Assembly: GCA_022822865.1 (NCBI GenBank)
Contig: JAJDYJ010000072.1
Location: 1 to 48,437, forward strand
DNA length: 48,437 nucleotides
Source of the DNA: Pseudomonadales bacterium
GTDB lineage: Bacteria; Pseudomonadota; Gammaproteobacteria; Pseudomonadales; Pseudohongiellaceae
Reading direction: 5' to 3'
The notes under the pieces are model-generated. The model saw only the letters and a program-made list of their open reading frames with translations. It did no database searches and had not been told where the DNA came from. Each line of letters starts with the position of its first letter. Position 1 is the stretch's first letter. Of the stretch, positions 1 through 8,108 are shown in pieces. The translations under genes and the position numbers were made by a program.

Positions 1-2
1 GG

Positions 3-752
3 CAACCCTCCGGCGTTTTGGTGTGTCTTTTTGTTGATTCGAGACCAACGCAAAGATACCCAAAACGCCGGAACCTTTCCAGGATTTCCAGCAGTTTGTT
101 CAATCAAATCAGTTGGTTGAGAGTTTACGGACAAGAACTAGCTAGACCGGTACCCGGCGATACTTTTCACCCTCGATCGATCCGGATTGCAGCCAACCAA
201 CTGCCAATAGCCCTGCAGGAACATTGGATCTGGTGGAATCTGCCAACTCCTACAGTACGCACATCGGGTTTTTCGGAGCTATACGAGGAAGAGCCAGACG
301 ACGTGGATTGGCATGCGCCGGCCGAGACAAAACGGCTTCTCGACATGATGTCGGAAGTGAATCGCGCCAAGGTTCGAGAGGCACAGACCAAAGGCCATCG
401 GATGATCGGTACGATCTATAAGCGGACAAGGCGCGACAAGAGCGGCCAGAAAGCGCAAAGAGCGGAAGTGCGATTCGATAATGTGGCGGGCTGTCTTAGA
501 ACCCCGGCAGGAGGCTCAAGCAGACAGCTTGTAATTGTCGTCGAGAAAGACGAAGTCAGATCGAGACTGATCTCAAGCCGTGAAACAGCGCGGCTGATGG
601 GATTGCCGGACGAGTACATCCTTCCATGCAACTACAATGAAGCGTACCACTTGACCGGCGATGGAGTCGCCGTGCCAGTTGTCCGTTTTCTTGCTGACGA
701 AATCATGGAGCGAGTACTCATTCAAGCACCTCAAGCAAGACAGGCCGCCTAA
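3..752 (+). CDS. DNA (cytosine-5)-methyltransferase, C-terminal part (5' end outside window)
   Basis: The frame is open to the left edge, so this is the 3' part of a longer gene. The C-terminal half carries the late motifs of C5-cytosine methyltransferases: a motif IX-like segment RLISSRETARLMGLPDEY and a motif X-like segment GDGVAVPVVRFLADEI that would close the AdoMet-binding domain. The segment between, with ETKRLLDMMSEVNRAKV, matches the target-recognition part of this family. The catalytic PCQ and ENV motifs would lie upstream and cannot be checked. The enzyme methylates cytosine at a short recognition site. The vsr gene downstream on the same strand is its usual companion. No restriction endonuclease is visible on this side. 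Base composition is lower in GC than the rest of the window, suggesting acquisition by transfer. Confidence 0.88.
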   Translation, partial: QPSGVLVCLFVDSRPTQRYPKRRNLSRISSSLFNQISWLRVYGQELARPVPGDTFHPRSIRIAANQLPIALQEHWIWWNLPTPTVRTSGFSELYEEEPDDVDWHAPAETKRLLDMMSEVNRAKVREAQTKGHRMIGTIYKRTRRDKSGQKAQRAEVRFDNVAGCLRTPAGGSSRQLVIVVEKDEVRSRLISSRETARLMGLPDEYILPCNYNEAYHLTGDGVAVPVVRFLADEIMERVLIQAPQARQAA

Positions 753-803
753 GCATTGCAGCACTCGGAAGACAAGGATTGGAATTGATTCGATAATCAA
801 AAA

Positions 804-1223
804 ATGCCTAGCGAGCAGCGCAGTCAAATCATGCGGTCGGTCAAGAGCCGCAATACTAAGCCGGAATTGATCGTCAGAAGACTTTTGCATCGACTTGGCT
901 ACCGTTACCGGCTGCACAGGGCAGACCTACCGGGCAATCCCGATATTGTCTTTACATCTCGCAAGAAAGTGATTTTCGTCCACGGATGCTTCTGGCATGG
1001 ACACTCTTGTAAACGCGGCAATCGAGTGCCCAAGTCGAATGCGGATTACTGGCAAGCCAAGATCAAGCGAAACATCGAACGATTCTCACGGCAACTTACG
1101 GAACTTGCAGAGGCAGGCTGGACGGAGCTTACGCTCTGGGAGTGCGAACTTAAGGACGAGGATTCTCTAGAGCGAATACTGAAGAATTTTCTCCGCGAGG
1201 GTCACCAGAGCAAACGCGCCTGA
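804..1223 (+). CDS. vsr: Very short patch repair (Vsr) DNA mismatch endonuclease
   Basis: A 139-residue protein, the normal length for Vsr. It starts MPSEQRSQIMRSVKSRNTKP, the family's N-terminal pattern, followed by GNPDIVF and the core VIFVHGCFWHGHSC, which holds the catalytic Asp and metal and zinc ligands. The later WECEL segment is also typical. Vsr nicks 5' of the T in T:G mismatches that arise when 5-methylcytosine deaminates, so it repairs damage caused by the methyltransferase immediately upstream (gap about 50 bp, same strand). The pair is therefore a methylation and repair unit. Its low-GC character matches the methyltransferase and supports an accessory island. Confidence 0.95.
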   Translation: MPSEQRSQIMRSVKSRNTKPELIVRRLLHRLGYRYRLHRADLPGNPDIVFTSRKKVIFVHGCFWHGHSCKRGNRVPKSNADYWQAKIKRNIERFSRQLTELAEAGWTELTLWECELKDEDSLERILKNFLREGHQSKRA

Positions 1224-1401
1224 GCAAAATTTGGGGATCCTAGCTATTTCAGGAGTTCCTCGTTTCAGGCCGAATCAAAGACCTTGGTTCAATACTTGGG
1301 ACAAGATAGGAGCAATTCTTGAGATTGCCCCTCCAATTTGCCCACGACCGTAAGCCCGTAATGGCTATTACCCAAAATGTCAGTGCAAGGGCTATGTATT
1401 C
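1224..1401. other. Intergenic gap between convergent vsr and membrane-protein genes
   Basis: This 178-bp AT-richer stretch holds no open frame of note and no clear hairpin-plus-T-run terminator. It is compatible with simple convergent 3' ends in an acquired segment. Confidence 0.5.
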
Positions 1402-1881
1402 TCATTCAGGATCTGCGTTTTCTGGTGGCTCAATCACCCTGAGCGAAAAACCTTCTCTTTGAAGACATCGCTGGAAGTAGCTTTGCCTGTTGACAGGTCT
1501 TTCGGACCTCGTTCTATTCGTAACAAATGCGCCGTCAGCCACCGGATAAACCTGCTCAGCCTCAAGGTTACAAGATCGCCTTATCGCGATTGCTTCTTCA
1601 CTAGAAATGTTATCAGGAGGTACCAATTCGTATCGCGTCCCATTAGCAGCCCGGTTAGTCAGCCAATCTGCAAAGGTAATTATTACCACAAGTCCGACAC
1701 CAGCCATGCCAACCAGCGATATGCCTTTAATGAATTCATAAACCGCAGGCGTCTTGAAGTGCTTCCACCAAATTGGCGAAGTACCAAGCAGAACCACCCC
1801 TGCAAACAACGATCCAAAGAATGACGCCAAAAATGATCGATCACTAAAAAACGTCCATATTTCATACAAGAAGTTCATCAT
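1402..1881 (-). CDS. Small membrane protein of unknown function
   Basis: I do not recognise this 159-residue protein. From the ATG at 1881 it has two hydrophobic stretches, FLASFFGSLFAGVVLLG and ISLVGMAGVGLVVIITFADWL, and then a polar C-terminal domain of about 85 residues with two cysteines (SCNLEAE, QRCLQRE). The frame is open 27 codons further upstream to 1962, but that part would overlap an inverted repeat. The ATG at 1881 has a GGTGGA about 8 nt before it, so I prefer it. The gene is convergent with vsr and shares the lower GC of the left edge. It is probably island cargo; function unknown. Confidence 0.6.
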   Translation of the reverse strand: MMNFLYEIWTFFSDRSFLASFFGSLFAGVVLLGTSPIWWKHFKTPAVYEFIKGISLVGMAGVGLVVIITFADWLTNRAANGTRYELVPPDNISSEEAIAIRRSCNLEAEQVYPVADGAFVTNRTRSERPVNRQSYFQRCLQREGFSLRVIEPPENADPE

Positions 1882-1927
1882 CTCCACTATTCCACCGAAC
1901 ATGTAACCCGACGCTAAGATTACTCCA

Positions 1928-1953
1928 GCAGAACATGTCCAACCATGTTCTGC
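1928..1953. repeat. Perfect 10-bp inverted repeat at the island edge
   Basis: GCAGAACATG at 1928-1937 is repeated in inverse orientation as CATGTTCTGC at 1944-1953, with a 6-nt loop. It lies just beyond the 3' end of the PQQ dehydrogenase gene and upstream of the preferred start of the membrane-protein gene, where base composition changes. It could be an operator, a hairpin that ends the dehydrogenase transcript (no T-run follows), or a recombination site. The sequence alone does not decide. Confidence 0.6.
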
Positions 1954-1976
1954 CGAATGCATCCAAGAAACCTAAC

Positions 1977-3920
1977 TCAGCGCAGCGTGTAGGCGATCAA
2001 TTCGGCCACCCCGCGGGTGCCGCCGCCTACGAACATGGCCAGGTACTGCGTGCCGTCATGCTCGTACGTGAAGGGCAGGCCCACCTGATTATCGGGCAGT
2101 TCGATCTCGGCGATGATGTCGCCTGTCTCCTTGTCGACGGCGCGCATGGTGGGGCCGGCGTCGGCGCTGCCGTTGCCTTCGGCCACGAACAGCAATGTCT
2201 TGGTCAGCAGGACGCCGGCACGGGTGGGCACCCCGGTGGGCGGCAGATCCACGCCTTCCATCAAGGGATGGTTGGCGATGCGCTCGGGCGTGTCGGCATT
2301 GGCAATCCACCACAGGTGATCGCCGCTGTTCATGTCGATGGCGGTGATCCGGCCGTAGGGCGGTTTGACCACTTCAAGGCCCTGAATCCGGGGTATGCGC
2401 ACGCCGAAGCCCTGGCTGAGGTCGATATCCGACTCTGGATTCTTGGCCAGGGCCAGAACCTGTAGCTGGGTTCGGGAAGGCACATAGAGAATGCCGGTTT
2501 CAGGATCGATGGCCGAGCCTTCCCAATTGGCGCCGCCGGTCGAGGAGGGCAGGCTCAGCAGGCCGCGGGTGCCGTCGGGAGCGTTGGCGAGCGACGGCGG
2601 CGTATACAGGCTCGGGCTGAGACGAAAATCGGCGATGGCTTCGAGCGCCAGGGCCCTGAGTTCCGGCGTGAAGTCGATCAGATTGTCTTCGGTAAAGCCC
2701 TGAATATCGAATGGCGCCGGCCGCGTGGGGAAGGGCTGGGTGGGCGCGTACCACTCGTTGGGCACGTCGCCGGACGGCACCGGGCGCTCCACGATCGGCC
2801 AGATGGGCTCGCCGGTATGCCGGTCAAATGCGTAGATGAATGCCTGCTTGGTCACCGACATGACCACGTCCCGGCCGTTGGGCAGATCGATCAGCACCGG
2901 CGCCGCCGGCACGTCCCAGTCCCAGATGTCGTGATGAATGAACTGGAAGTGCCACTGCCTTTCGCCGGTTTGCACATCCAGGGCGACTATGCCGCTCGAG
3001 AACAGGTTGGCGCCCGGTCGGTCGCCGCCGTAGTAGTCGCCCGTCGGGTCTTCCACGGGCAGATAGACATGCCCCAGTTCCGGATCGCCGGACATCGGCG
3101 CCCAGACGCCGGAATTGCCGGTGAACTCGACGCCTTCGTCGAGCCAGCTTTCGTAACCGACCTCGCCCCGTTCCGGGATGGTGTGGAAGGTCCACAAGCG
3201 CTCGCCGGTGCGCACGTCGAAGCCGCGAATATCGCCCTTGGTATTCATCTTGGCGCGGGGCCGTCCACCGGTGCGGTGAGCCGCTCCGACGACGATCACG
3301 TCGTTCATCACGAAGGGCGGAGCGGACAGGCCGATGTCGGGGTAGGGGAAACGCGGGTCGTCGCCGTTGCGCACGCCTACCATCAGGTCCACGGTGCCGT
3401 TGTCGCCGAACTCGGGGTCGGGGATACCGGTTTCGGCATCGAGTGAAACCATGTGATAGCCGGGGCTGACATCGATAACCCGCTTGATCTCGCCGTCGGT
3501 CCAGTAGGCAACGCCGCGGCCGGAACCCTTGCGCGGCGCCTCGTCGTATCGATCGCCTTCCTGGTATCGGTAAAGCCAGAGAACCTGTCCGGAAGTCGCG
3601 TCGAGCGCCATGACGTTCCGGGTGCTGCCGACGTTGGTATACAGGACTCCGTCGATTTCCAGCGGCGTGGCGGGATTGTTGTACACGGGGTCCGGCCCGA
3701 TGCCTTGCGTCGAAAATCGCCAGGCGATCTCGAGTTCCTGAACATTATCGGCATTGATCTGATCCAGCGGTGAGTAGCGCTGGGAAAACTCGCCGCCGTG
3801 ATAAAGCGGCCAATCGCCCTCGTCGACGCTCGTGCCGGACTGACCTGCAGCCGACGGGCCGTAAGCGAGCGCGGCAACGGCTGCGAAAATGGCGAACAGG
3901 GGACTTGTGGTTGTTTTCAT
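1977..3920 (-). CDS. Periplasmic PQQ-dependent dehydrogenase (GCD-like beta-propeller)
   Basis: A 647-residue quinoprotein. The chosen ATG at 3920 opens a clear signal peptide (MKTTTSPLFAIFAAVAALAY, ending near AAGQ) and has GGGAG 8-9 nt upstream; the frame continues 45 codons further but without export features. The mature protein begins with GDWPLYHGGEFSQRYSPLDQ, the usual entry to the eight-bladed PQQ propeller. It has HHDIWDWDVPAAPV near residue 329 and GGANWEGSAIDP later, as in quinoprotein glucose/alcohol dehydrogenases. There is no membrane anchor and no CXXCH heme motif, so electrons must go to a separate carrier. It oxidises an unknown sugar or alcohol in the periplasm. No pqq biosynthesis genes are present here. 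Confidence 0.88.
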   Translation of the reverse strand: MKTTTSPLFAIFAAVAALAYGPSAAGQSGTSVDEGDWPLYHGGEFSQRYSPLDQINADNVQELEIAWRFSTQGIGPDPVYNNPATPLEIDGVLYTNVGSTRNVMALDATSGQVLWLYRYQEGDRYDEAPRKGSGRGVAYWTDGEIKRVIDVSPGYHMVSLDAETGIPDPEFGDNGTVDLMVGVRNGDDPRFPYPDIGLSAPPFVMNDVIVVGAAHRTGGRPRAKMNTKGDIRGFDVRTGERLWTFHTIPERGEVGYESWLDEGVEFTGNSGVWAPMSGDPELGHVYLPVEDPTGDYYGGDRPGANLFSSGIVALDVQTGERQWHFQFIHHDIWDWDVPAAPVLIDLPNGRDVVMSVTKQAFIYAFDRHTGEPIWPIVERPVPSGDVPNEWYAPTQPFPTRPAPFDIQGFTEDNLIDFTPELRALALEAIADFRLSPSLYTPPSLANAPDGTRGLLSLPSSTGGANWEGSAIDPETGILYVPSRTQLQVLALAKNPESDIDLSQGFGVRIPRIQGLEVVKPPYGRITAIDMNSGDHLWWIANADTPERIANHPLMEGVDLPPTGVPTRAGVLLTKTLLFVAEGNGSADAGPTMRAVDKETGDIIAEIELPDNQVGLPFTYEHDGTQYLAMFVGGGTRGVAELIAYTLR

Positions 3921-3998
3921 CTGAAATTCTCCCGACTTGGGCCACAACAGGTTGCCAACGATACCCGGTTGGGAATTGCTGGTCCAGAGCCGTCCGTA

Positions 3999-4027
3999 TT
4001 GCGGGCGCAATCGGCGGGTGATATAAC
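3999..4027 (+). promoter_or_regulatory. Candidate sigma-70 promoter for the secreted TPR gene
   Basis: TTGCGG at 3999-4004 and TATAAC at 4022-4027 are separated by exactly 17 bp, in the divergent gap between the PQQ dehydrogenase and the TPR gene. Transcription would begin near 4034, leaving a short leader before the ATG at 4054. Confidence 0.45.
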
Positions 4028-4053
4028 TTCGGGCATTCCTTGCAATCTCTTCC

Positions 4054-5475
4054 ATGCAGCGCTATTTCCGTATCATGAAACGCAGCGAACGGAGCAATTC
4101 CCGGTTCCGCAAGGCAAACTTCATTGTTGTCCCGGCCCTTTGCTGGCTGGCCGGAACCGCGGTTCTGGCCCAGGAAGCCGGCGAAGGCGCGGAGCAGGAA
4201 GCCGCGATCCGGTACTCGGTCCTGTATCTCGAACCGGCGGTGCCGGTTCCGGAAGAAATCGACTTCGAGTTGCCTCCGCCCGAAATACCCCGAAGTCCGG
4301 AACTCGATCCCGAATTCGAGGAGCGGATACGGGACATCCAGCAATTCAGCGAAGCCATCACCGATTCGGAAATTCTCGCCGGAGCCTGGGACAACAGCCT
4401 GGTGGAGCAACTGAACTCGCTGGGCGCCCTGCAACAGCAGCAGGGCGACCATCTCGGCGCGATCGAAACCCACGAACGGGCGATTCACGTCCAGCGCATC
4501 AACTCCGGCTTGCACACCATCGAACAGACGCCGCTCGTGGAGCAGATGATCGACAGCTTCATCGCGATGGGAGACTGGACCCAGGTCGATGTCTACCAGA
4601 ACTATCTTTTCTACATCCAGCAAAAATTCTATGGCAACAACGACCCCCGGCTGATTCCGGCCCTGGGCGATCTGGCCAACTGGCACGCACGCGCCTTCAC
4701 GATGCGCCAGGGCGAGTCACTGGCGATGCGGCTGAGTTCGGCCCAGATGCTGTTCAAGGCGGCGGCGCGCATGGTCGAAGTCCACTTCGGGCCGGACGAC
4801 GACCGCTATGTCGAATACCTGCGCGGCGTGGCGCGTTCGGCCTACCTCGTGGCTCTCAACCAGGATCTGTTGCGGGAACTGGCCCGGGCGCAGTTCAGGG
4901 CGCCCCAGGAAACATTGCGGGACATGCTTTACTGGCACTTCCCGATCGTGCCGACCGGGTTCCGCGCCGGCGAAGACGCCCTGCTCGCCATCAGGGAATA
5001 CTATATGGACCGCGAGGGCGAAGCCGAGCAACTGGCCGAAGCGACCGCCCAGGTGGCGGACTGGTACTTGCTGTTCAACCGGCGCGCTCCGGCAAGAGAG
5101 ATGTACCTGGAAGCATGGGAAACCGTGGCGGAGGAAGAGAACGCCGACGAATTGCGGCTGCGATTGTTCGGACAAGTCCGGGAAATACCCGTATTCGCCG
5201 CCGACGACAACGGTTGGATGATTGAAAACCTGGGTTTCATGGAAGACGTCGAAGTCGAAGAAGTCAGTTACAACCACATTGACCTGCGGTTCGACGTCAC
5301 GCAATGGGGTGAGGTGCGCAACATCGAGACAGTCGGCGAGCCATCGCCGCAGACCGAGTCCCAGCAAGGCTGGGTCAGGCGCAACGTTCGCGATTCCATG
5401 TTCCGGCCCATGCTGGTCGATGGCGAAAACGCGCGTTCCGACGGAAACCTGTTCAGATTCAGATACTGGTATTGA
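4054..5475 (+). CDS. Secreted TPR-type protein with TonB-C-like C-terminal domain
   Basis: A 473-residue protein. A signal-like hydrophobic stretch (FIVVPALCWLAGTAVLAQE) follows a basic N-terminus, so it is exported. A second ATG at 4075 is possible; neither start has a good ribosome site. Residues of about 110-220 contain helical pairs such as NSLGALQQQQGDHLGAIETHERA, a tetratricopeptide pattern, and the middle stays helical. The last 80 residues (HIDLRFDVTQWGEVRNIE, then FRPMLVDG and FRFRYWY) resemble the TonB C-terminal fold seen in TPR proteins annotated as energy transducers, but there is no cytoplasmic anchor or proline-rich linker as in true TonB. Probably a periplasmic scaffold. It is divergent from the PQQ gene; a functional tie is unproven. 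Confidence 0.7.
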   Translation: MQRYFRIMKRSERSNSRFRKANFIVVPALCWLAGTAVLAQEAGEGAEQEAAIRYSVLYLEPAVPVPEEIDFELPPPEIPRSPELDPEFEERIRDIQQFSEAITDSEILAGAWDNSLVEQLNSLGALQQQQGDHLGAIETHERAIHVQRINSGLHTIEQTPLVEQMIDSFIAMGDWTQVDVYQNYLFYIQQKFYGNNDPRLIPALGDLANWHARAFTMRQGESLAMRLSSAQMLFKAAARMVEVHFGPDDDRYVEYLRGVARSAYLVALNQDLLRELARAQFRAPQETLRDMLYWHFPIVPTGFRAGEDALLAIREYYMDREGEAEQLAEATAQVADWYLLFNRRAPAREMYLEAWETVAEEENADELRLRLFGQVREIPVFAADDNGWMIENLGFMEDVEVEEVSYNHIDLRFDVTQWGEVRNIETVGEPSPQTESQQGWVRRNVRDSMFRPMLVDGENARSDGNLFRFRYWY

Positions 5476-5558
5476 CTCCAGGCCGATCCCGAAGGCTACC
5501 CGATCGGAAACTCCCGGCCCCGGAAGTTGTCAAAATTCCCTGAACAGGCGCGGAAAAA

Positions 5559-5591
5559 TGTTAAGCTGTGGTTAAGCGGAGTTGGTATAAC
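5559..5591 (+). promoter_or_regulatory. OmpR/PhoP/PmrA-type direct-repeat box plus -10 upstream of the envelope run
   Basis: GTTAAGC occurs at 5560-5566 and again at 5571-5577, a period of 11 bp. Read as half-sites this is TGTTAA-N5-GGTTAA, one mismatch per half from the PhoP box pattern (T/G)GTTTA-N5-(T/G)GTTTA. Read as GTTAAG-N5-GTTAAG it resembles a PmrA box. TATAAC at 5586-5591 lies 10 bp downstream and could be the -10, with the box replacing a -35. It precedes the long plus-strand run that starts at 5636. That a PhoP/PmrA-like regulator binds here is inference. Confidence 0.4.
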
Positions 5592-5635
5592 AAGGAAAGC
5601 AACTCCTTAATGCGCATACCGGCGAGGACAGGCTT

Positions 5636-6808
5636 ATGCAAGATTTCATCATCGGTTCCGCCTCCCTGACGCGGTTTCTGCTGGCCTGCGGTCTGGCCGC
5701 CGGACTGGCCGCATGCGAGATGCAGCAGCAAAGTTCTTCGCAGTCCATGCCGATGCCGCCCAGTTCCGGCGGTTTTCCGCCATCGTCGCCGGCGGGCGGT
5801 TTGCCCAGTCCGCCGACGCCGTCTTCTCCTTCTTCGATGCCGAGCATGCCATCGCCGTCCACTCCCGGCGGGATGCCGTCGATGCCATCTCCTTCATCGT
5901 CCGGCGGGATGCCTTCCACGCCTGGTGAAATGCCTTCCATACCCGGTGGCATGCCTTCGGGGGGTATGCCTTCGACACCCGGCGCGCCATCCGCTCCAGG
6001 GGGACTGCCTTCCCTGCCCGGCGCCGGTTCCACCGCACCCGGAGCTCCCGGCCTGCCGACATTGTCCAATCCGCCCGGACTGCCGGGAATGCCTTCCACC
6101 GGCGGTCAAGGCGATGCGGGCGGCATGCCTTCATCTAATCAAGGCGGAGGGTTGCCGGGGCTTGACCCGTCGGCAAGCGGCGGCGGCCTGGATCCCGCCA
6201 GCGGCAGTTCCGGCAATATGCCCGGATCGCCGGGAGGCGGTTTTGACCCTGCGGGCGGCGGATCCGCCAATCTGCCCGGAGCCCCCGGCGGCGGCGACTA
6301 CACGCTCGACACATTGCCCGGCGGCGGCGTGTTTCAGGGTAGCGCCGGCGCGGGACAGCCAGGCGGCGACGGCGGCATGACCGCGGCCCAGCGCGCGGCT
6401 GTGCTGGACGAACAATTGCGCCGCACCTACGAAGTCTACGACGACGTTCTGCGCCGGGAGCAAGCCGAGGCGCGCGGCATCGAAAATCCAGCCGGCAATA
6501 GCGGCGGCGGCAGTTCCCTGCCCGGCGGCGGAATCGAAACCGGTTCGCAGCAATCCGGCGGCGCGGGCGCGCCCAACGGTCCCGGAGGAGGCGATCTCGA
6601 CGACCGGAGCAACTTTCCCGTTTCTCCCGGAGGCGGCAGGGACAAGCAGCAGACTTTCCCGCCCCCGGACGATATTCCGAGCGGCCGGGACGACGACGTG
6701 GTGGCGCGTCAATTGCGCGAAGCGGCAATGACCGAGCCTGACCCGGTATTGCGCGAAGCGCTATGGGACGAATACAGAAACTACACCGGTATAACGACCG
6801 ACCGGTAA
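5636..6808 (+). CDS. Pro/Gly/Ser/Met-rich lipoprotein
   Basis: A 390-residue protein with a signal peptide and lipobox LAAC (Cys about residue 27), so it should be lipidated and exported. Residues of about 40-220 are low complexity, built from short units around GGMPS, PSMPSP and PGAPG, and then Gly/Ser-rich. This part is probably unstructured or loosely collagen-like. A short ordered helical segment follows (AAQRAAVLDEQLRRTYEVYD), then another Gly-rich stretch, and a conserved-looking end (VARQLREAAMTEPDPVLREA). A GAGG lies about 8 nt before the ATG. It opens the plus-strand envelope run, 17 bp before the next lipoprotein gene. Function unknown; a flexible surface or periplasm-spanning linker is plausible. 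Confidence 0.75.
   Translation: MQDFIIGSASLTRFLLACGLAAGLAACEMQQQSSSQSMPMPPSSGGFPPSSPAGGLPSPPTPSSPSSMPSMPSPSTPGGMPSMPSPSSSGGMPSTPGEMPSIPGGMPSGGMPSTPGAPSAPGGLPSLPGAGSTAPGAPGLPTLSNPPGLPGMPSTGGQGDAGGMPSSNQGGGLPGLDPSASGGGLDPASGSSGNMPGSPGGGFDPAGGGSANLPGAPGGGDYTLDTLPGGGVFQGSAGAGQPGGDGGMTAAQRAAVLDEQLRRTYEVYDDVLRREQAEARGIENPAGNSGGGSSLPGGGIETGSQQSGGAGAPNGPGGGDLDDRSNFPVSPGGGRDKQQTFPPPDDIPSGRDDDVVARQLREAAMTEPDPVLREALWDEYRNYTGITTDR
5740..6360 (+). repeat. Low-complexity coding repeats (GGMPS/PGG-type)
   Basis: Imperfect short repeats encode Gly-Gly-Met-Pro-Ser, Pro-Ser-Met-Pro and Pro-Gly-Gly units. They create several long antisense open frames that are artefacts. Such tracts are prone to length changes by slippage. 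Confidence 0.7.
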
Positions 6809-6825
6809 GTCATGGGTAACGAGCA

Positions 6826-8031
6826 ATGAACTTGACATTTTCGCGATTGACGGGATTGGGCCTTGCGGCGCTGATGGCCGGCGGATGCGCCACACATACG
6901 GTGCGAACGACGAACTACGAGCCGGTCGTCACCGACGCCGAAGCGATTCCGGAAGAGTTTTTAATGGATGTCGGCATCGCGGTGTTCGATCCCGGATTCG
7001 ACGAAATCGATGACGACGACGAGGAAACGACCAACCATCAGATCAGGCTGGCGGAATCCCGGTATGCTCCCTATCTGCTTGCCGAAACCCTGATTCGCTC
7101 CGGCAACTGGGGCATTGTCTATGTTATGCCCAATGACTCCAGTCCGATGGATATCCGCATTGACGGCACGGTCCTGGCGTCGACCGGCGAAAGCATGAAA
7201 ATGCGCGTGCGCGTCAGCGACGCCGCCGGCCGCGAGTGGTACACGCGAGAATACGGCGAAGCCATCAGCCAGTTCGCCTATGAACCGGGCCAGCGGCAGC
7301 AGAACGACCCGTTCCAGGTGATTTACAACTCCATCGCCAACGATCTGCTGGCGTATCGCAAGGCGAATATCGACGAAGAGGATATCGCGCAAATCCGGGC
7401 GGTTTCGGAAATGCGATTCGCCCAGCGCTTCTCTCCCGAAGCATTCGGGGATTACTTGACGACCGACGGCGCGGGCCGCTACCGTCTGGCCTCCCTGCCT
7501 GCGGAAACCGATCCGTCACTGCGTCGAATCCGCGAAATTCGCGAACGCGACTACATGTTCCTCGATACCGTGCAGGAATATTACTCCGGCTTCTCCCGGG
7601 AAATGCGCGAACCATACGATACCTGGCGCGAACAGAGTTACCACGAAACCCTGGCGTTGCGTGAACTCGAAAACAACGCCAAACGCCGTTTCATTCTCGG
7701 CACCGCGGTCGTGCTCGGCGGTCTGGCGGCAGCCGCCAATGGCGGCGATTACGTTACACGGGTCGGAGGCGCAGCCGGTGTCGGCGCCGGCGCCTACCTG
7801 ATCAAGAGCGGGTTTGACAGGCAGGCCGAAGCGCAAATTCACATGCAGGCGCTGGAAGAGATGGGCGCATCGCTCGAAGGAGAAGTCGCGCCAAGGGTGA
7901 TCGGTCTCGAAGACCAGACCATCACCTTGTCCGGAACGGTCGAGGAACAGTACGAACAATGGCGCGAAATTCTGGCCGATCTATACGCCGCCGAGCAGGG
8001 CGAACTGCCCTCCGCGACGATCAGCGACTGA
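6826..8031 (+). CDS. Lipoprotein of unknown function with C-terminal glycine-rich hydrophobic segment
   Basis: A 401-residue protein starting MNLTFSRLTGLGLAALMAGG with lipobox AGGC, hence a lipoprotein. The N-terminal half (GIAVFDPGFDEIDDDDEE, then AESRYAPYLLAETL and GNWGIVYVMPND) looks like an alpha/beta domain. Residues of about 285-330 contain RRFILGTAVVLGGLAAAANG and GGAAGVGAGAYLIKSGFD, a glycine-zipper-like hydrophobic segment that may sit in a membrane. The end (QTITLSGTVEEQYEQWREIL) is helical. It lies 17 bp after the Pro/Gly lipoprotein gene and 77 bp before the TPR gene, so it is probably the second gene of the operon. I do not recognise the family. Confidence 0.75.
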   Translation: MNLTFSRLTGLGLAALMAGGCATHTVRTTNYEPVVTDAEAIPEEFLMDVGIAVFDPGFDEIDDDDEETTNHQIRLAESRYAPYLLAETLIRSGNWGIVYVMPNDSSPMDIRIDGTVLASTGESMKMRVRVSDAAGREWYTREYGEAISQFAYEPGQRQQNDPFQVIYNSIANDLLAYRKANIDEEDIAQIRAVSEMRFAQRFSPEAFGDYLTTDGAGRYRLASLPAETDPSLRRIREIRERDYMFLDTVQEYYSGFSREMREPYDTWREQSYHETLALRELENNAKRRFILGTAVVLGGLAAAANGGDYVTRVGGAAGVGAGAYLIKSGFDRQAEAQIHMQALEEMGASLEGEVAPRVIGLEDQTITLSGTVEEQYEQWREILADLYAAEQGELPSATISD

Positions 8032-8108
8032 ACGCGGACTCGGACGTTCACGCTAGAACCTCAGTTCGATCGACTGATCGGGCGCGGCAAATCGTAGAAT
8101 GACGAAAC

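Noticed and set aside
3798-5225. A 475-codon plus-strand frame overlapping the TPR gene
   Set aside because: It spans the PQQ promoter region and is Arg/Gly-rich out-of-frame translation; the frame from 4054 has the signal peptide and domain structure.
5572-6728. Several minus-strand frames opposite the Pro/Gly lipoprotein gene, one rich in GMEGIP-like repeats
   Set aside because: Low-complexity coding DNA produces repetitive antisense frames; the plus strand has the signal peptide, lipobox and ribosome site.
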